Shown here: positions 50,923-60,923 of the stretch, piece after piece
How the letters are laid out: the number at the start of each line of letters is the position of its first letter
Numbering within the stretch: the first letter of the stretch is position 1
Source: Palsa-147 sp963771905
Lineage (GTDB): Bacteria > Acidobacteriota > Terriglobia > Acidiferrales > UBA7541
NCBI GenBank assembly: GCA_963771905.1
Contig: CAVYVI010000003.1
Span: 124,001 to 188,000 of the forward strand
Direction of reading: 5' to 3'
DNA: 64,000 nucleotides
The notes under the pieces: model-generated
What the model saw: the letters and a program-made list of their open reading frames with translations, nothing else
Told to the model about the DNA's origin: nothing
Database searches by the model: none
Position numbers and translations under genes: made by a program

Positions 50923-52863
50923 CTAACGCCGCTGAAATTCCGGCGCGCCGAGAACGAGTCCCGCGATGAGCGCCTGATTTACATGCTTGACCGGATCATC
51001 GAGTTGCGCCTGCAAAATTTGAGGATCTTCGAGACGCGCTTCGAGCGTCTGGCGCGTTTGCGAAGCGACCTGTGCGTCGAGGAAAACTTCGAGAGCGCGA
51101 TCGAGCGAGAGATGCGGATCGCTTTGCGCGTCCGTGCCGAAAAGGGCTTCGAGATTTACGTCCGTGCCCGAAACTTTATTGGAAGCGAGTGCGAGAGCAA
51201 AATTGAGACGGTTGAGTAAAGCGCCGGTATTGACCCACGTTTCGGCTTTGTCGGAATAGCCGGTGGGCGGCTGGGCCTGAAAGAGCGGCTCGCCCATGCG
51301 GCCGACCCATTGCGCGAGAGGAAGCGTCACGGCTTCGTCGGCGTTGAGCGCGCGGGCCATGCTGACGGCAAGCTCGAAGGGCTGCTTGACTTTGGCGCGA
51401 TAGGCTTCGCGCGACCAAAATTCGGGCGAATAAATCATCGTTTTGAGGACGTCGCGAATGTCGCCTCCGGTTGCGAGATAAGTTTTGGTCATGCGGGCGA
51501 CGAGCGTGGGCGGCGGATCGTCGGAAACAAAATGACGCGCGAGTTTTGTGGAAATGAATTTCGCGGTGCTGGGATGATTCGCGAGCATTTTCAGGGCTTC
51601 TTCGCCGTCTTGCATGCCGCCGGAATCGAACGTGCGGCCGAGGACGACTTTTTTGCCTTGAGCGTGGAGCTTATCGTCGAAGAAGAATTCGGGATCGCGG
51701 CGCGGCTCGTGAACCGTCCAGCCGGTGAGGCAACGCGCCATCTGGATGACGTCCTGCTGGGTGTAGCCGCCGTCGACGCCGAGGGTGTGGAGTTCCATCA
51801 CTTCGCGGCCGTAATTTTCGTTCAGGCCGCGCTCCTGCTTCGGCGGCGGAGCGGCATTCGTGCTGGCCGGGCTATTTGGCGGGCCGCTGACCGGGCCCGG
51901 AAACGTTCCGGGCGTCGGCATCGATCCGCCGGCGAAAATTCCTTGGTAGCGTGCGCGGCGCGCGGCTCTCTCGGCCTGCAATTGCTGAAACGCGACGGGG
52001 TCGACGCTCAAAAAATTGTCGAGATAGATCAGCATGGCCGGGCTTTTCGCGGTGGCCAGAAGCAGATCCTGAAATTTTCCCAGCGTGTGCGGACGAATCG
52101 TTTCCTGGACGTAGGAAGTGAGCAACCACTTGTCGGCTTCCTTGTTGGCGAAAACGTTGAAGTGGTTGAACCAGAAATCTTCCATGACCGCTTCGAGTTG
52201 GCGCTGGCTATAGATTGCGCGATCGAGCTTCGCCATGGAAAGTTCGACGACGATTCGCTGCGGGCCCTGGATTTTTGCGAGCTGCCTTTCGGCGGCGGCA
52301 TTCGGGCCGGATTCGTCGACTTTCATTACGGCATCGCGCGCGCGCCCGCGGATCTGCTGCTCGTATTGCTCCTTGGTCACGCCTTCCTGCTTGGCGGCTT
52401 GCTGCGGCTGCGGATATTCCGCGAGGAGCATTTTCGGCAACATTTTCAGCGTCGGATATTGTTCGAGGCGCGCATCGAGGGCGGAATCGTCGATCGAGTC
52501 GGGATGGAGCTGGCGATCGATCCATTTTTCGAGACCGAGCTTTCGAACCATTTCGACTTCGCCCGGCTGCGGGCCGTAGGCGAGACGATTGAGCGCGTGC
52601 AAGATGGCTTCGTCTTCGGTCAGTTCGGTGATGGGGAGCTTGCCCTTGAAAGATTTCCTCAGTTTGATGGGCGCGGGCTGCGCTGGAGCGTTTGCCGCGG
52701 ACGCGGCGAGATCGGCATCCTCTGGCGTATAGGGCGCGTTGCGTTCGGCGCGCGCGTAGGGCACCGCAAGAATCAGCGCCAGCGCCACAGTGAGGGCAAG
52801 GAACGAGGACGCGCGCCAGTCGAAGCTGACTCGCTCCCGCGTCTGATTCCGTGCGTCGCGCAT
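50923..52863 (-). CDS. DUF1800 family secreted protein
   Basis: About 646 residues. Signal-type N-terminus (FLALTVALALILAVPYARA) then DUF1800: ILHALNRLAYGPQPGEVEMV, RLEQYPTL, VMEDFWFNHFNVFANKEADK, NENYGREVMELHTLGVDGGY, DVIQMARCLTGWTV. It normally pairs with DUF1501, as here (33 bp apart). Both are thought to be exported; the substrate is unknown. Confidence 0.9.
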   Translation of the reverse strand: MRDARNQTRERVSFDWRASSFLALTVALALILAVPYARAERNAPYTPEDADLAASAANAPAQPAPIKLRKSFKGKLPITELTEDEAILHALNRLAYGPQPGEVEMVRKLGLEKWIDRQLHPDSIDDSALDARLEQYPTLKMLPKMLLAEYPQPQQAAKQEGVTKEQYEQQIRGRARDAVMKVDESGPNAAAERQLAKIQGPQRIVVELSMAKLDRAIYSQRQLEAVMEDFWFNHFNVFANKEADKWLLTSYVQETIRPHTLGKFQDLLLATAKSPAMLIYLDNFLSVDPVAFQQLQAERAARRARYQGIFAGGSMPTPGTFPGPVSGPPNSPASTNAAPPPKQERGLNENYGREVMELHTLGVDGGYTQQDVIQMARCLTGWTVHEPRRDPEFFFDDKLHAQGKKVVLGRTFDSGGMQDGEEALKMLANHPSTAKFISTKLARHFVSDDPPPTLVARMTKTYLATGGDIRDVLKTMIYSPEFWSREAYRAKVKQPFELAVSMARALNADEAVTLPLAQWVGRMGEPLFQAQPPTGYSDKAETWVNTGALLNRLNFALALASNKVSGTDVNLEALFGTDAQSDPHLSLDRALEVFLDAQVASQTRQTLEARLEDPQILQAQLDDPVKHVNQALIAGLVLGAPEFQRR

Positions 52864-52975
52864 TCGGCGGCTCCGCTCCTTGCGCGGAGATACACCACTT
52901 CTTGGGGGGCGGCAATCGCCCACACTTATGTTAACCCCGCATGAGGAGAGAAGTTGTGTTGTGCAGCGTAGCGAT

Positions 52976-53001
52976 TACTGTACTTCGCCTACTGTACTTC
53001 G
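52976..53001. promoter_or_regulatory. Tandem 12-bp operator-like repeat
   Basis: TACTGTACTTCG occurs at 52976-52987 and again at 52990-53001, one period 14 bp from the other. It lies upstream of the DUF1800 gene. Similar sequence is found at 48969-48990. Confidence 0.45.
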
Positions 53002-53104
53002 ATAAAGGTGCGCCGCGGAGCGTTCGCGCAGGTGCGTCGAGCGAAATGTGGCGACGTCTGCGGTGGAGAAAGACACGCCCATTCGCGCGACGGCCTCGCT
53101 GCGC

Positions 53105-53428
53105 CTACGGTCTCAGGCGATGCAGCAAATCCTTGAGCTTCCCTTCATCCTCGGCCGCCATTTTCGTGAACTCGACGCCCACTCCGCTTTCGACCGCGTC
53201 GCGCACGGTGCACTCGACTTGAAAAGTCAGGTCAGAATCTTCCACGCGCACGCGCAGGACGGCGCCGGGCGTCTTCGCGGACCGCATGCGAATGAACATC
53301 CCGCCCATGCCGATGACCGAGACTACGCCGTCAAAACTCGGCTCGATTCCATGACACGGCAGGGTGCGGCCTTCGGGCAGAAGTATGCGCCGTTGCTTTC
53401 GGCGATCTTCCGGGGTGGTCAGAGTCAT
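53105..53428 (-). CDS. PilZ-domain protein
   Basis: 107 residues from ATG 53428. The opening PEDRRKQRRILLPEGR contains the RxxxR c-di-GMP-binding arginines, and the domain continues with FDGVVSVIGMGGMFIRM, in place of the usual (D/N)xSxxG. Loss of the second motif's exact form makes c-di-GMP binding uncertain. It overlaps the upstream gene by four bases. Confidence 0.8.
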   Translation of the reverse strand: MTLTTPEDRRKQRRILLPEGRTLPCHGIEPSFDGVVSVIGMGGMFIRMRSAKTPGAVLRVRVEDSDLTFQVECTVRDAVESGVGVEFTKMAAEDEGKLKDLLHRLRP

Positions 53429-53652
53429 CGGGCCGCTCGAAATGCGTCCAGGGTCCACGAATCCTGGACTTCATCGTGCCTCAAGACGTAATAATTTCCA
53501 TCATCGGCACGAACCCGGAAATACATGACTGAAGGGGAGTACCACTGACCATCCACTTCGCTGACTTCGAAATTCCGGCCGCGAAGCGTAAAGCGCTGCG
53601 GACGTTCGTCGGCACGATAGCCCGCATAACACTGGACTCGAATCTCGCTCAT
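53425..53652 (-). CDS. Hypothetical protein, coupled to the PilZ gene
   Basis: 75 residues from ATG 53652, with GAGGAG upstream. RVQCYAGYRADERPQRFTLR and YYVLRHDEVQDSWTL describe a small beta-barrel-like protein that I cannot assign. The stop overlaps the PilZ start (ATGA). Confidence 0.65.
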   Translation of the reverse strand: MSEIRVQCYAGYRADERPQRFTLRGRNFEVSEVDGQWYSPSVMYFRVRADDGNYYVLRHDEVQDSWTLDAFRAAR

Positions 53653-53737
53653 CGCCGTCGCTCCTCGCGAAAACGACTCGCTGACATCCAGGTCCATTAT
53701 AGCAATTCGGGGAGCGTCCGGCAGATTCAAAACGAGG

Positions 53738-54580
53738 TCAGGTCAGAGTGCGATAGCGGGGGTGCGCTTGCATGTCCTCAAACCGGATGGTGTTGTAGGC
53801 AGCGCCGATAAACAGCACCATCGCGGTGAGATACATCCACAAGAGCAAACCAATCACCGCCGCGAGTCCTCGATAGATGGTGTCGTAAGGCACGAGGCGC
53901 ACGTAAAATCCGAAGCTGATGTCGACGGTCCACCAAAGCACCGTCGCGACCGCCGCGCCCGGGAGAACGTCGCTCAGCGCATGCATGGCGGGCTGGCCGA
54001 GCCGGTAGAGGACGATGACGACCAAAAGCGCGATCGTCAGGGCCAGGCCGTGATATACGCCGGCCGCGAGCAAGCGCACCCAAGGCGCGAGGCCGAGATG
54101 ACCGATCAGCCAGCCGCGCATCGGACGGCCAAACACCGTAAGAATCACGAAGGCAATCCACGGAACGATGGTCATGGAAAACATGGCGAATGCGCGAAAC
54201 TGCAGCCAGCCGTAGGAAATTCGGGGCTCGGTATTCTCGATGACCCGGAAACCCTGGATGAATCCAATGAGCACTTGCGAACCGGCGAGCAACATTCCGC
54301 CCATGCCGAGCCAGATCCAGCGCTCGGGATGACTTCCCTTTTGCATAAAGAAATCGAGGACCATGCGCTCGCTGCCGGGCGGAAGGATGGTGCGGAGACG
54401 TTCGGGCAGCTCTCTCACCTCTCCCCGAAACGTATCCACGCTGGTCATCACGCCGAGGGCAAAGAGCAACATCGGGAAAAAGGCGAGAAACATGTTGAAG
54501 GCGACGGCTTGGCCGATAGTCACGCAACCGGGAAACACCCGCCCGAGAGCGCGCCCCAAGTTTTCCAGCATGTCATCCAT
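53738..54580 (-). CDS. YihY/BrkB-family membrane protein
   Basis: 280 residues with about six membrane helices. AVAFNMFLAFFPMLLFALGV, then FRVIENTEPRISYGWLQFRA, and the closing LAAVIGLLLWMYLTAMVLFI are family motifs (YihY/virulence factor BrkB). Function is uncertain; it was once called RNase BN. Single gene. Confidence 0.9.
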   Translation of the reverse strand: MDDMLENLGRALGRVFPGCVTIGQAVAFNMFLAFFPMLLFALGVMTSVDTFRGEVRELPERLRTILPPGSERMVLDFFMQKGSHPERWIWLGMGGMLLAGSQVLIGFIQGFRVIENTEPRISYGWLQFRAFAMFSMTIVPWIAFVILTVFGRPMRGWLIGHLGLAPWVRLLAAGVYHGLALTIALLVVIVLYRLGQPAMHALSDVLPGAAVATVLWWTVDISFGFYVRLVPYDTIYRGLAAVIGLLLWMYLTAMVLFIGAAYNTIRFEDMQAHPRYRTLT

Positions 54581-54692
54581 GACGTCCGGCGGATTATAAA
54601 GGTTTCGCCCGGCTTGCGCGCGGAGTTTCGCAGTTGCCCCGGTTCGCGCCGGAGAGTAAACTTTTTGCGGAATTCTTCCCGGGAGGTGGCTG

Positions 54693-55601
54693 ATGCCCCG
54701 CTCTGTGCGCTGCGGATTGATTCAGGCGAAGTGCGAGTGGTCGCCGGACAAGCACTCGCTCCCGGAAATCCGCGAGAAAATGATCGCGAAGCATGAAAAA
54801 CTGATCGCCGAGGCGGCCAAGAAAAAAACACAGGTCCTTTGCCTTCAGGAACTTTTCTATGGCCCCTATTTCTGCGCCGAACAGCAAACCCGGTGGTACG
54901 AGCTGACGGAAGCGGTTCCCGGCGGCCCGACGGTCGAGCGGATGCAGAAACTCGCGAAGAAGTACGGCATGGTGATGGTGATCCCGGTGTACGAGCGCGA
55001 AATGAGCGGCGTTTTTTACAACACAGCCGCGGTCATTGATGCCGATGGAAAGTATCTCGGCAAATATCGCAAGCATCACATTCCGCACTGCCATCCGGGC
55101 TTCTGGGAGAAATTTTATTTCACGCCGGGAAATGCGGGATATCCCGTGTTTCAGACGCGGTTCGCGCGAATCGGCGTTTACATTTGCTACGACCGGCATT
55201 TCCCCGAAGGCGCGCGGATTCTCGGATTGAACGGCGCGGAAATTGTTTTCAATCCTTCGGCAACCGTAGCGGGATTGAGCGAGTATCTGTGGGAGCTGGA
55301 GCAGCCGGCCCACGCCGTCGCGAACGGATATTTCGTCGGCGCGATCAATCGCGTCGGGCAGGAATTGCCGTGGAAGATTGGCGAGTTTTACGGGAAGAGC
55401 TATTTCTGCAGTCCGCGCGGAAAGATATTCGCGCAGGCCAGCCGCGATAAGGATGAAGTCCTCGTCGCCGAACTGAATCTCGACGAAATTGATGAGGTTC
55501 GCGCCACCTGGCAATTTTTCCGCGATCGGCGGCCCGAGTCTTATGGTGAAATCACGCGGACGCAGGCGGCCGGAGCGCGCCAGGATGACGCCGCGGATTA
55601 G
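54693..55601 (+). CDS. Carbon-nitrogen hydrolase, N-carbamoyl-beta-alanine amidase-like
   Basis: 302 residues with the nitrilase triad E53 (LCLQELFYG), K127 (KYRKHHIP) and C165 (GVYICYDRHFPEGAR). NPSATVAGLSEYLWELEQPA is close to beta-ureidopropionase and N-carbamoylputrescine amidases. With preA and preT nearby, removing CO2 and NH3 from N-carbamoyl-beta-alanine is the likely role. It leads a plus-strand run with an aminotransferase and an aldehyde dehydrogenase. Confidence 0.88.
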   Translation: MPRSVRCGLIQAKCEWSPDKHSLPEIREKMIAKHEKLIAEAAKKKTQVLCLQELFYGPYFCAEQQTRWYELTEAVPGGPTVERMQKLAKKYGMVMVIPVYEREMSGVFYNTAAVIDADGKYLGKYRKHHIPHCHPGFWEKFYFTPGNAGYPVFQTRFARIGVYICYDRHFPEGARILGLNGAEIVFNPSATVAGLSEYLWELEQPAHAVANGYFVGAINRVGQELPWKIGEFYGKSYFCSPRGKIFAQASRDKDEVLVAELNLDEIDEVRATWQFFRDRRPESYGEITRTQAAGARQDDAAD

Positions 55602-55645
55602 CTTTCGCTGCACCCACAAGCGAACGACAAAAGAGGACAATCGGA

Positions 55646-56959
55646 ATGACCACGACGCCCCAGGCCGTAACGCGCAGCGACGAAGTCATCAAGAAGCACA
55701 AGGAGTTTCTGTGGCCGTCGGTGACAAATTATTACCAGAAGCCGCTGGTGGCGGATCGCGGCAGCATGCAATATTTGTGGGATCTCGACGGCAGAAAGTA
55801 CCTCGATTTTTTTGGCGGAATCGTGACGGTGGGGGTAGGCCACTGTAATCCCAAGGTCACCTCGAAAATCAAAGCGCAGGTCGACCGGCTGCAGCACACT
55901 TCGACGTTGTATCCGAACGAGCACATCGTCGCTCTGGCGGAAAAGCTCGCGCAGATTACGCCGGGAAAATTGCAGAAGAGCTTTTTCACCAATTCCGGCA
56001 CGGAAGCCAACGAAGCTGCCATTCTTCTCGCGCGGATTATCAGTCCGAGCTTTGACGTTGTGGCTCTGCGCCATGCCTACGCGGGCGGATCGGCGCTCAC
56101 GAAAGGCATCACGGCGCATGCGAATTACCGCAAGGCCGGAGTGATCAGCGTCGGCATTTCGCATGCGATTAATCCCTATTGTTATCGCTGCCCGCTGCAT
56201 TTGACGTATCCGGATTGCGGCGTGGCGTGCGCGAACGACGTTGAGAATCTGATTCAAACGGGCACCAGCGGCAACATCGCGGCCTTCATCGCCGAACCGA
56301 TTCAGGGCGTCGGAGGATTCATCACGCCGCCGCCGGAATATTTCAAGATCGTGTTCAAGATTGTGAAGAATTACGGCGGCCTTTTCATTTCGGATGAAGT
56401 GCAAACCGGCTTCGGCCGCACCGGCAGGAAATGGTTCGGGATCGAGCAGTGGGAAGTGACGCCGGACATGATCACGTGCGCGAAGAGCATGGGGAACGGA
56501 GTTCCGATCGGCGCGACGATCACCACGGCCGAGCTCGCCGACCAGTATCGCGGCGCGACGATATCAACGTTTGGGGGCAATCCGGTCACATCGGTGGCAG
56601 CACGTGCCGTCATCGAAGTGATCGAAGAAGAAAATCTGCGCGAGAACACGCACGTCGTCGGCGGTTATTTCCGCGGAAAATTGGAAGAACTGCAGCAGAA
56701 ATACCCACTGATCGGCGACGTTCGCGGAATGGGCCTGATGCAGGGGCTCGAGCTCGTGAAGGATCGCCGGACCAAGGAGCCGGCGCCGGAAGCCACGACG
56801 CAAGTGCTTGAGCGGACGCGCGAAAATGGTTTGCTGATCGGCAAAGGCGGGCTCTACAACAACGTCATCCGCATGGCACCGGCGATGAATATTTCGAAGG
56901 CCGATGTCGACGAGGGGATACGGCTCCTCGACAAGTCGTTCGGCGAAGTCTCCAGGTGA
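55646..56959 (+). CDS. Class III (PLP) omega-aminotransferase
   Basis: 437 residues. FFTNSGTEANEAAILLAR binds PLP phosphate; FISDEVQTGFGRTGRKWFG carries the pyridine-N-binding Asp; TCAKSMGNGVPIGA has the Schiff-base Lys. Best fit is the AGXT2-like/beta-alanine or beta-aminoisobutyrate aminotransferase group. In this context it would convert beta-alanine to malonate semialdehyde. It follows the amidase by 44 bp. Confidence 0.92.
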   Translation: MTTTPQAVTRSDEVIKKHKEFLWPSVTNYYQKPLVADRGSMQYLWDLDGRKYLDFFGGIVTVGVGHCNPKVTSKIKAQVDRLQHTSTLYPNEHIVALAEKLAQITPGKLQKSFFTNSGTEANEAAILLARIISPSFDVVALRHAYAGGSALTKGITAHANYRKAGVISVGISHAINPYCYRCPLHLTYPDCGVACANDVENLIQTGTSGNIAAFIAEPIQGVGGFITPPPEYFKIVFKIVKNYGGLFISDEVQTGFGRTGRKWFGIEQWEVTPDMITCAKSMGNGVPIGATITTAELADQYRGATISTFGGNPVTSVAARAVIEVIEEENLRENTHVVGGYFRGKLEELQQKYPLIGDVRGMGLMQGLELVKDRRTKEPAPEATTQVLERTRENGLLIGKGGLYNNVIRMAPAMNISKADVDEGIRLLDKSFGEVSR

Positions 56960-57099
56960 AGTATGAAGCGCGCGAGCTGACAGGCAGCGTGAAGCACTAC
57001 CGGCGCCCGCAGGCCGGCTGCCTCTGGTTGGAGACCCGGCGTCGAGACGCAACCGATTTTTGATCCGGGCACACACGTTCCTCATTCGGAGATAAAAAA

Positions 57100-58596
57100 A
57101 TGGCAACTGCGGTAACGGCAACAGAATTGTGCAAGAACTTCGTCAACGGCAAGTGGGTCGAGTCGAAGTCGGCGAAAGTCGTCGAGCGGCCGAACCCGGC
57201 GAACACCGAAGACATCGTCGCGCGGATCCCGCTTTCCACGCGCTCAGAAATGCAGGAAGCCATCGCCGCCGCCAAGGCCGCCTATCCGGCCTGGCGCGAC
57301 ACGCCGGCACCCAACCGCGGCAAAATCCTCTTCAAAGCGACGCAAATCATGCAGGAGCAGAAAGCAGATCTTGCACGCCTGCTGACGCGAGAGGAAGGCA
57401 AGTCGCTCAAGGATGCGCTTGGCGAGGTTCAGCGCGCCATCAACATTATCGAATTCATGGCCGGCGAAGCGCGCCGGCTGAATGGTGAAACGCTCGCCAG
57501 CGAATTGCCGAAGAATTTCGCGTACACGATTCGCCAGCCGCTCGGCATCGTCGGCGTCATCACGCCGTGGAATTTTCCGGTGGCCATTCCCGTCTGGAAG
57601 ATTGCGCCGGCGCTCGTCTGCGGCAACACGGTTGTCTTCAAGCCCGCTACGATCACGCCGCTCACGGCGATGCGTATCACCGAGATTTTCGCGCAAGCGG
57701 GCCTCCCCGCAGGCGTCCTGAATCTCGTGATGGGATCCGGGCGCGATGCGGGAGACGAGCTCGTGCAGAGTCCGCATGTCCACGGTCTCTCATTCGCCGG
57801 CTCAAACGAGGTCGGCAGCCAGCTCTATGCCTGCGGCGCGCAGCGGCTTAAGAAGATTCAGTGCGAGATGGGCGGGAAGAACCCCGTCGTAGTTCTGGCC
57901 GACGCGGATCTTGAGCTCGCGATGGAATCCACGCTCGCCGGCGCCTTCGCCTCCACCGGCCAGCGCTGCACCGCGACGAGCCGGGTGGTCATCGAAGAAA
58001 AGATTGCAGACCAATTCCTCGCCGCCCTCGTCGAACGAGCGAGGAATTACGCTGTGGGCGATGGCCTTGAGCCAGGCATCGACATGGGACCGTGCGTCGA
58101 CGAAAACCAGATGAACACGGTGCTCAAGTATATCGACATCGGCAAGAAGGAAGCGAAGCTGCTCTGCGGCGGCGAGCGCCTGAGCGGCCCGAAATACGAC
58201 AAGGGCTGGTTCGTTTCACCGACCATATTCGATCACGTCCGCCCCGAAAGCCCGCTATCGCAGGAGGAAATATTCGGCCCGGTGCTGAGCGTGGTTCGCG
58301 TCAAGAATTTCGACGAAGCGCTGGACGTCGCGAACTCCGTGCGATTCGGCCTCTCCAGCGCGATTTATTCGACCGACTCGAACAAAATTTTCGAGTTCGT
58401 CGACAAAATCGAAACGGGGATGACGCACGTCAATTCGCCGACGGTCGGTGGCGAGGCGCACGTTCCGTTCGGCGGCGCGAAGGACAGCAGCGTCGGCCCG
58501 CGCGAAGTCGGCCACGCCGCCATCGATTTCTACACCGAGACCAAAATCGTTTACATCGATTACACGGGCCGCAAGCGCGAATCGAGCATCTATTAG
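57100..58596 (+). CDS. NAD(P)-dependent aldehyde dehydrogenase
   Basis: 498 residues. Catalytic Cys in STGQRCTATSR, general-base Glu in QCEMGGKNPVVV, Asn in GVITPWNFPVAI, and the NAD loop FAGSNEVGSQ. Shape and N-terminus resemble 2-oxoglutarate semialdehyde dehydrogenases, but neighbours suggest it oxidises the semialdehyde made by the aminotransferase. Substrate is inferred only. Confidence 0.92.
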   Translation: MATAVTATELCKNFVNGKWVESKSAKVVERPNPANTEDIVARIPLSTRSEMQEAIAAAKAAYPAWRDTPAPNRGKILFKATQIMQEQKADLARLLTREEGKSLKDALGEVQRAINIIEFMAGEARRLNGETLASELPKNFAYTIRQPLGIVGVITPWNFPVAIPVWKIAPALVCGNTVVFKPATITPLTAMRITEIFAQAGLPAGVLNLVMGSGRDAGDELVQSPHVHGLSFAGSNEVGSQLYACGAQRLKKIQCEMGGKNPVVVLADADLELAMESTLAGAFASTGQRCTATSRVVIEEKIADQFLAALVERARNYAVGDGLEPGIDMGPCVDENQMNTVLKYIDIGKKEAKLLCGGERLSGPKYDKGWFVSPTIFDHVRPESPLSQEEIFGPVLSVVRVKNFDEALDVANSVRFGLSSAIYSTDSNKIFEFVDKIETGMTHVNSPTVGGEAHVPFGGAKDSSVGPREVGHAAIDFYTETKIVYIDYTGRKRESSIY

Positions 58597-59126
58597 TGGA
58601 CCTCTTCACGCGCGAAATCTATCTCGACATTGAAACGCTGCGTCTCTCGAACGAAGTGGAAGGCGGCTGGAGCAGCATCCGCCGGTTCGGCGTCGCGGTG
58701 GCCGTGACGTGGGACAAGGAGCACGCGTTCCGGAGCTGGTTCGAGAGCGACGTGTCGAAACTCGTCGAGGAGCTCGACTCCTTCACCTTGATCACCACGT
58801 TCAACGGCAACCGCTTCGATTTTGAAGTGTTGCGCGGCTATACGCCCGTCGATCATCTGATGAAGCGGTCGTTCGATGTCCACGAGGTGCTCCACAAGCT
58901 GCTCGGACATCGCATCAAGCTCGACCAGCTCGCCAAGGACACGCTCGGCAACGCCAAGACCGGCTCGGGCATCGATGCCGTACAATGGTGGCGTGAGGGA
59001 AAAAAGGAAAAGGTTATCGAGTATTGCCAGATGGATGTCGCGCTCCTTCGCGATGTCGTGGATTTCGGCCGCGCGAAGGGGTACGTCATCGTTGGCGGCC
59101 GCCAGGTACGCGTTTCGTGGGACTGA
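58596..59126 (+). CDS. DEDD-type 3'-5' exonuclease-like protein
   Basis: 176 residues from GTG 58596, one base overlapping the previous stop codon. YLDIET gives motif I, TTFNGNRFDFEVL motif II, and EYCQMDVALLRDV motif III. HRIKLDQLAKDTLG fits the RNase H-like YprB branch. Likely a nuclease for RNA or DNA ends. Its placement behind the dehydrogenase looks incidental. Confidence 0.8.
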   Translation: MDLFTREIYLDIETLRLSNEVEGGWSSIRRFGVAVAVTWDKEHAFRSWFESDVSKLVEELDSFTLITTFNGNRFDFEVLRGYTPVDHLMKRSFDVHEVLHKLLGHRIKLDQLAKDTLGNAKTGSGIDAVQWWREGKKEKVIEYCQMDVALLRDVVDFGRAKGYVIVGGRQVRVSWD

Positions 59127-59142
59127 AGCACGCCAGCCAGCG

Positions 59143-59595
59143 ATGAAATCGCCGCGATCTGTTCGGATTCGGTTTGTGCTCTCGTGGGTGTGCGCGGTTC
59201 TTACCGCGGCTCCGCTTCTGGCGGCGGGCGGGGTTGTCTGGAAATCTTCCGATACCGCGCAACTGAAACTCGAAGGGCGCGTTCCGAAAACCTGGGCGAT
59301 TTACACCGTGGAGAAAAAGAAGAATTTGGTGCTCGTCCTGATCGGGCACCGCTATCTCGCGCTCGACGTCAAGGCCCACACCGTTTACGAGATCGATCCG
59401 AAGACACTCACGCCGCGCGGCGAGGATTTTGAAAGCGACGAGCCCGACGCCATTGGCCGGCTGATTCCGACGTCGGCGTGGTCCGATCGCGACGTCGGCC
59501 CGGCCGAGCGGTATCTCATCACGCTTGGCGATTACGGCAGAACGCTCGAGTTAGTTTTGCCCCACCCAATCGATTTCCGTCGCGGCATCTACTAG
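59143..59595 (+). CDS. Secreted hypothetical protein
   Basis: 150 residues. Signal peptide RIRFVLSWVCAVLTAAPLLA. The mature part (WAIYTVEKKKNLVLVLIGHR, AHTVYEIDPKTLTPRG) is beta-rich. No family recognised. It lies 16 bases after the exonuclease gene. Confidence 0.65.
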   Translation: MKSPRSVRIRFVLSWVCAVLTAAPLLAAGGVVWKSSDTAQLKLEGRVPKTWAIYTVEKKKNLVLVLIGHRYLALDVKAHTVYEIDPKTLTPRGEDFESDEPDAIGRLIPTSAWSDRDVGPAERYLITLGDYGRTLELVLPHPIDFRRGIY

Positions 59596-59618
59596 CTTTT
59601 GCGTCGTCATGCCTTCGC

Positions 59619-60923
59619 CTATCTTCGCGCTGCCAAACCTACTGGAATTTCGCCAGACTTCGCCGCCTCGCAGATTTTGCATGCGCGAGGCTGGCGGATG
59701 ATCGCCGCATCCCTCGGGAAGAGCGACCCGAGCGACCAATCGACCGCAACCTGAAGCTGTTTTTTGAAGCCCACCAACTTGAACAGATGGACGGCGTTCC
59801 AGAACAACCACGCGAAAAATCCGTGGAGGCGCACGCCGGCGACGCTCACCACCGCGTCATTCATGCCGAGGGAGACGAGCATACCCTGCGAGACGTATTC
59901 ATACGATTCGAGCGGCTCGTTCTTTTCGGCGCGGGCGATGTTGCGAGCGGCGACAGTGCCCTGGCGAATCGCCACGGGCGCGACGCGCGGAGCGTCGGGC
60001 GCTTTGGCCGACGAAGCCGAATCTCCAATCACGAATACTTCGGGGCGGCCGGCGAGCTGCAAATTCTCGTTGACGCAGGCGCGGCCGATGCGATCGTGCG
60101 CGCCCGGCAACGTCTCGACCAGCGGATGCGCGCGCACTCCGGCGGCCCAGATGATCGTCGAGGCCGGGTAAATTTCGCTGCCGTTCAATTCGAGGGCGCC
60201 TTCGGAGACGCGAGTCACCTTCGCATTTACGTGGATTTCGATGCCTTCGGCGTTGAGACGCTTCAAGGCGTGCGGCCTGAGAAGCGGATCGATGCCGCCG
60301 AGAATATGCGGCGCGGCTTCGAAGAGACCCAGTCGAATTTCGTCGCGCCCGATGCCGCGATATTCTCCGACGACGTAACCAAACAGGAAGTCGCGCATCT
60401 CGGTGATCAATTCGACGCCGGTGTAGCCGCCGCCGACGACGGCGAATGTCAGGAGCCGCTTGCGCTCCGCGGGATCTTGCGTGTGGTCGGCATGTTCGCA
60501 GATATCGAGCATGCGCTCGCGCAGGACGACGCCGTCCTCGAGGGATTTCAGATCCCAGGAATTTTCGCGGGCGCCCGGCGTATTGAAATATTCGGTGCGG
60601 CTGCCGACGGCGACGATGAGGTAATCGTAAGAGATCGTTTCCGACCGGGCGTGAAGTTCGCGCGCCGCGATATCGATGGAATTCACGGTATCGCGCAGGA
60701 AGCGGAATTTGCGGCGGCCGCGAATATTGCGCACGGGCTGGACGATATGGCGGGGATCGATATAGCTCGAGACAATCTGCGGCAGGAGCGGCGTGAACAT
60801 GAAATAGTTCTGATCGTTGACGAGAAGAATTTCGACATCGCGCGACTGTCGAAAGACGCGATCGAGCTCAATGGTCGCCTGGAGCCCGCCGAAACCTGCA
60901 CCGAGCACAACGATTCGTTTCAT
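59619..60923 (-). CDS. ndh: Type II NADH dehydrogenase
   Basis: 434 residues. FAD motif RIVVLGAGFGGLQATIELDR, then VNDQNYFMFTPLLPQIVSS; NADH motif FAVVGGGYTGVELITEM; VFVIGDSASS binds FAD. The C-terminal part has an amphipathic/membrane-associated helix (FFAWLFWNAVHLFKLVGF), usual for NDH-2. It passes electrons from NADH to quinone without pumping. ATG 60923 replaces the longer 60959 start. Confidence 0.93.
   Translation of the reverse strand: MKRIVVLGAGFGGLQATIELDRVFRQSRDVEILLVNDQNYFMFTPLLPQIVSSYIDPRHIVQPVRNIRGRRKFRFLRDTVNSIDIAARELHARSETISYDYLIVAVGSRTEYFNTPGARENSWDLKSLEDGVVLRERMLDICEHADHTQDPAERKRLLTFAVVGGGYTGVELITEMRDFLFGYVVGEYRGIGRDEIRLGLFEAAPHILGGIDPLLRPHALKRLNAEGIEIHVNAKVTRVSEGALELNGSEIYPASTIIWAAGVRAHPLVETLPGAHDRIGRACVNENLQLAGRPEVFVIGDSASSAKAPDAPRVAPVAIRQGTVAARNIARAEKNEPLESYEYVSQGMLVSLGMNDAVVSVAGVRLHGFFAWLFWNAVHLFKLVGFKKQLQVAVDWSLGSLFPRDAAIIRQPRACKICEAAKSGEIPVGLAARR

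Noticed and set aside
54594..55640. 348-codon frame antisense to the amidase
   Set aside because: Shadow; the amidase triad is on the other strand.
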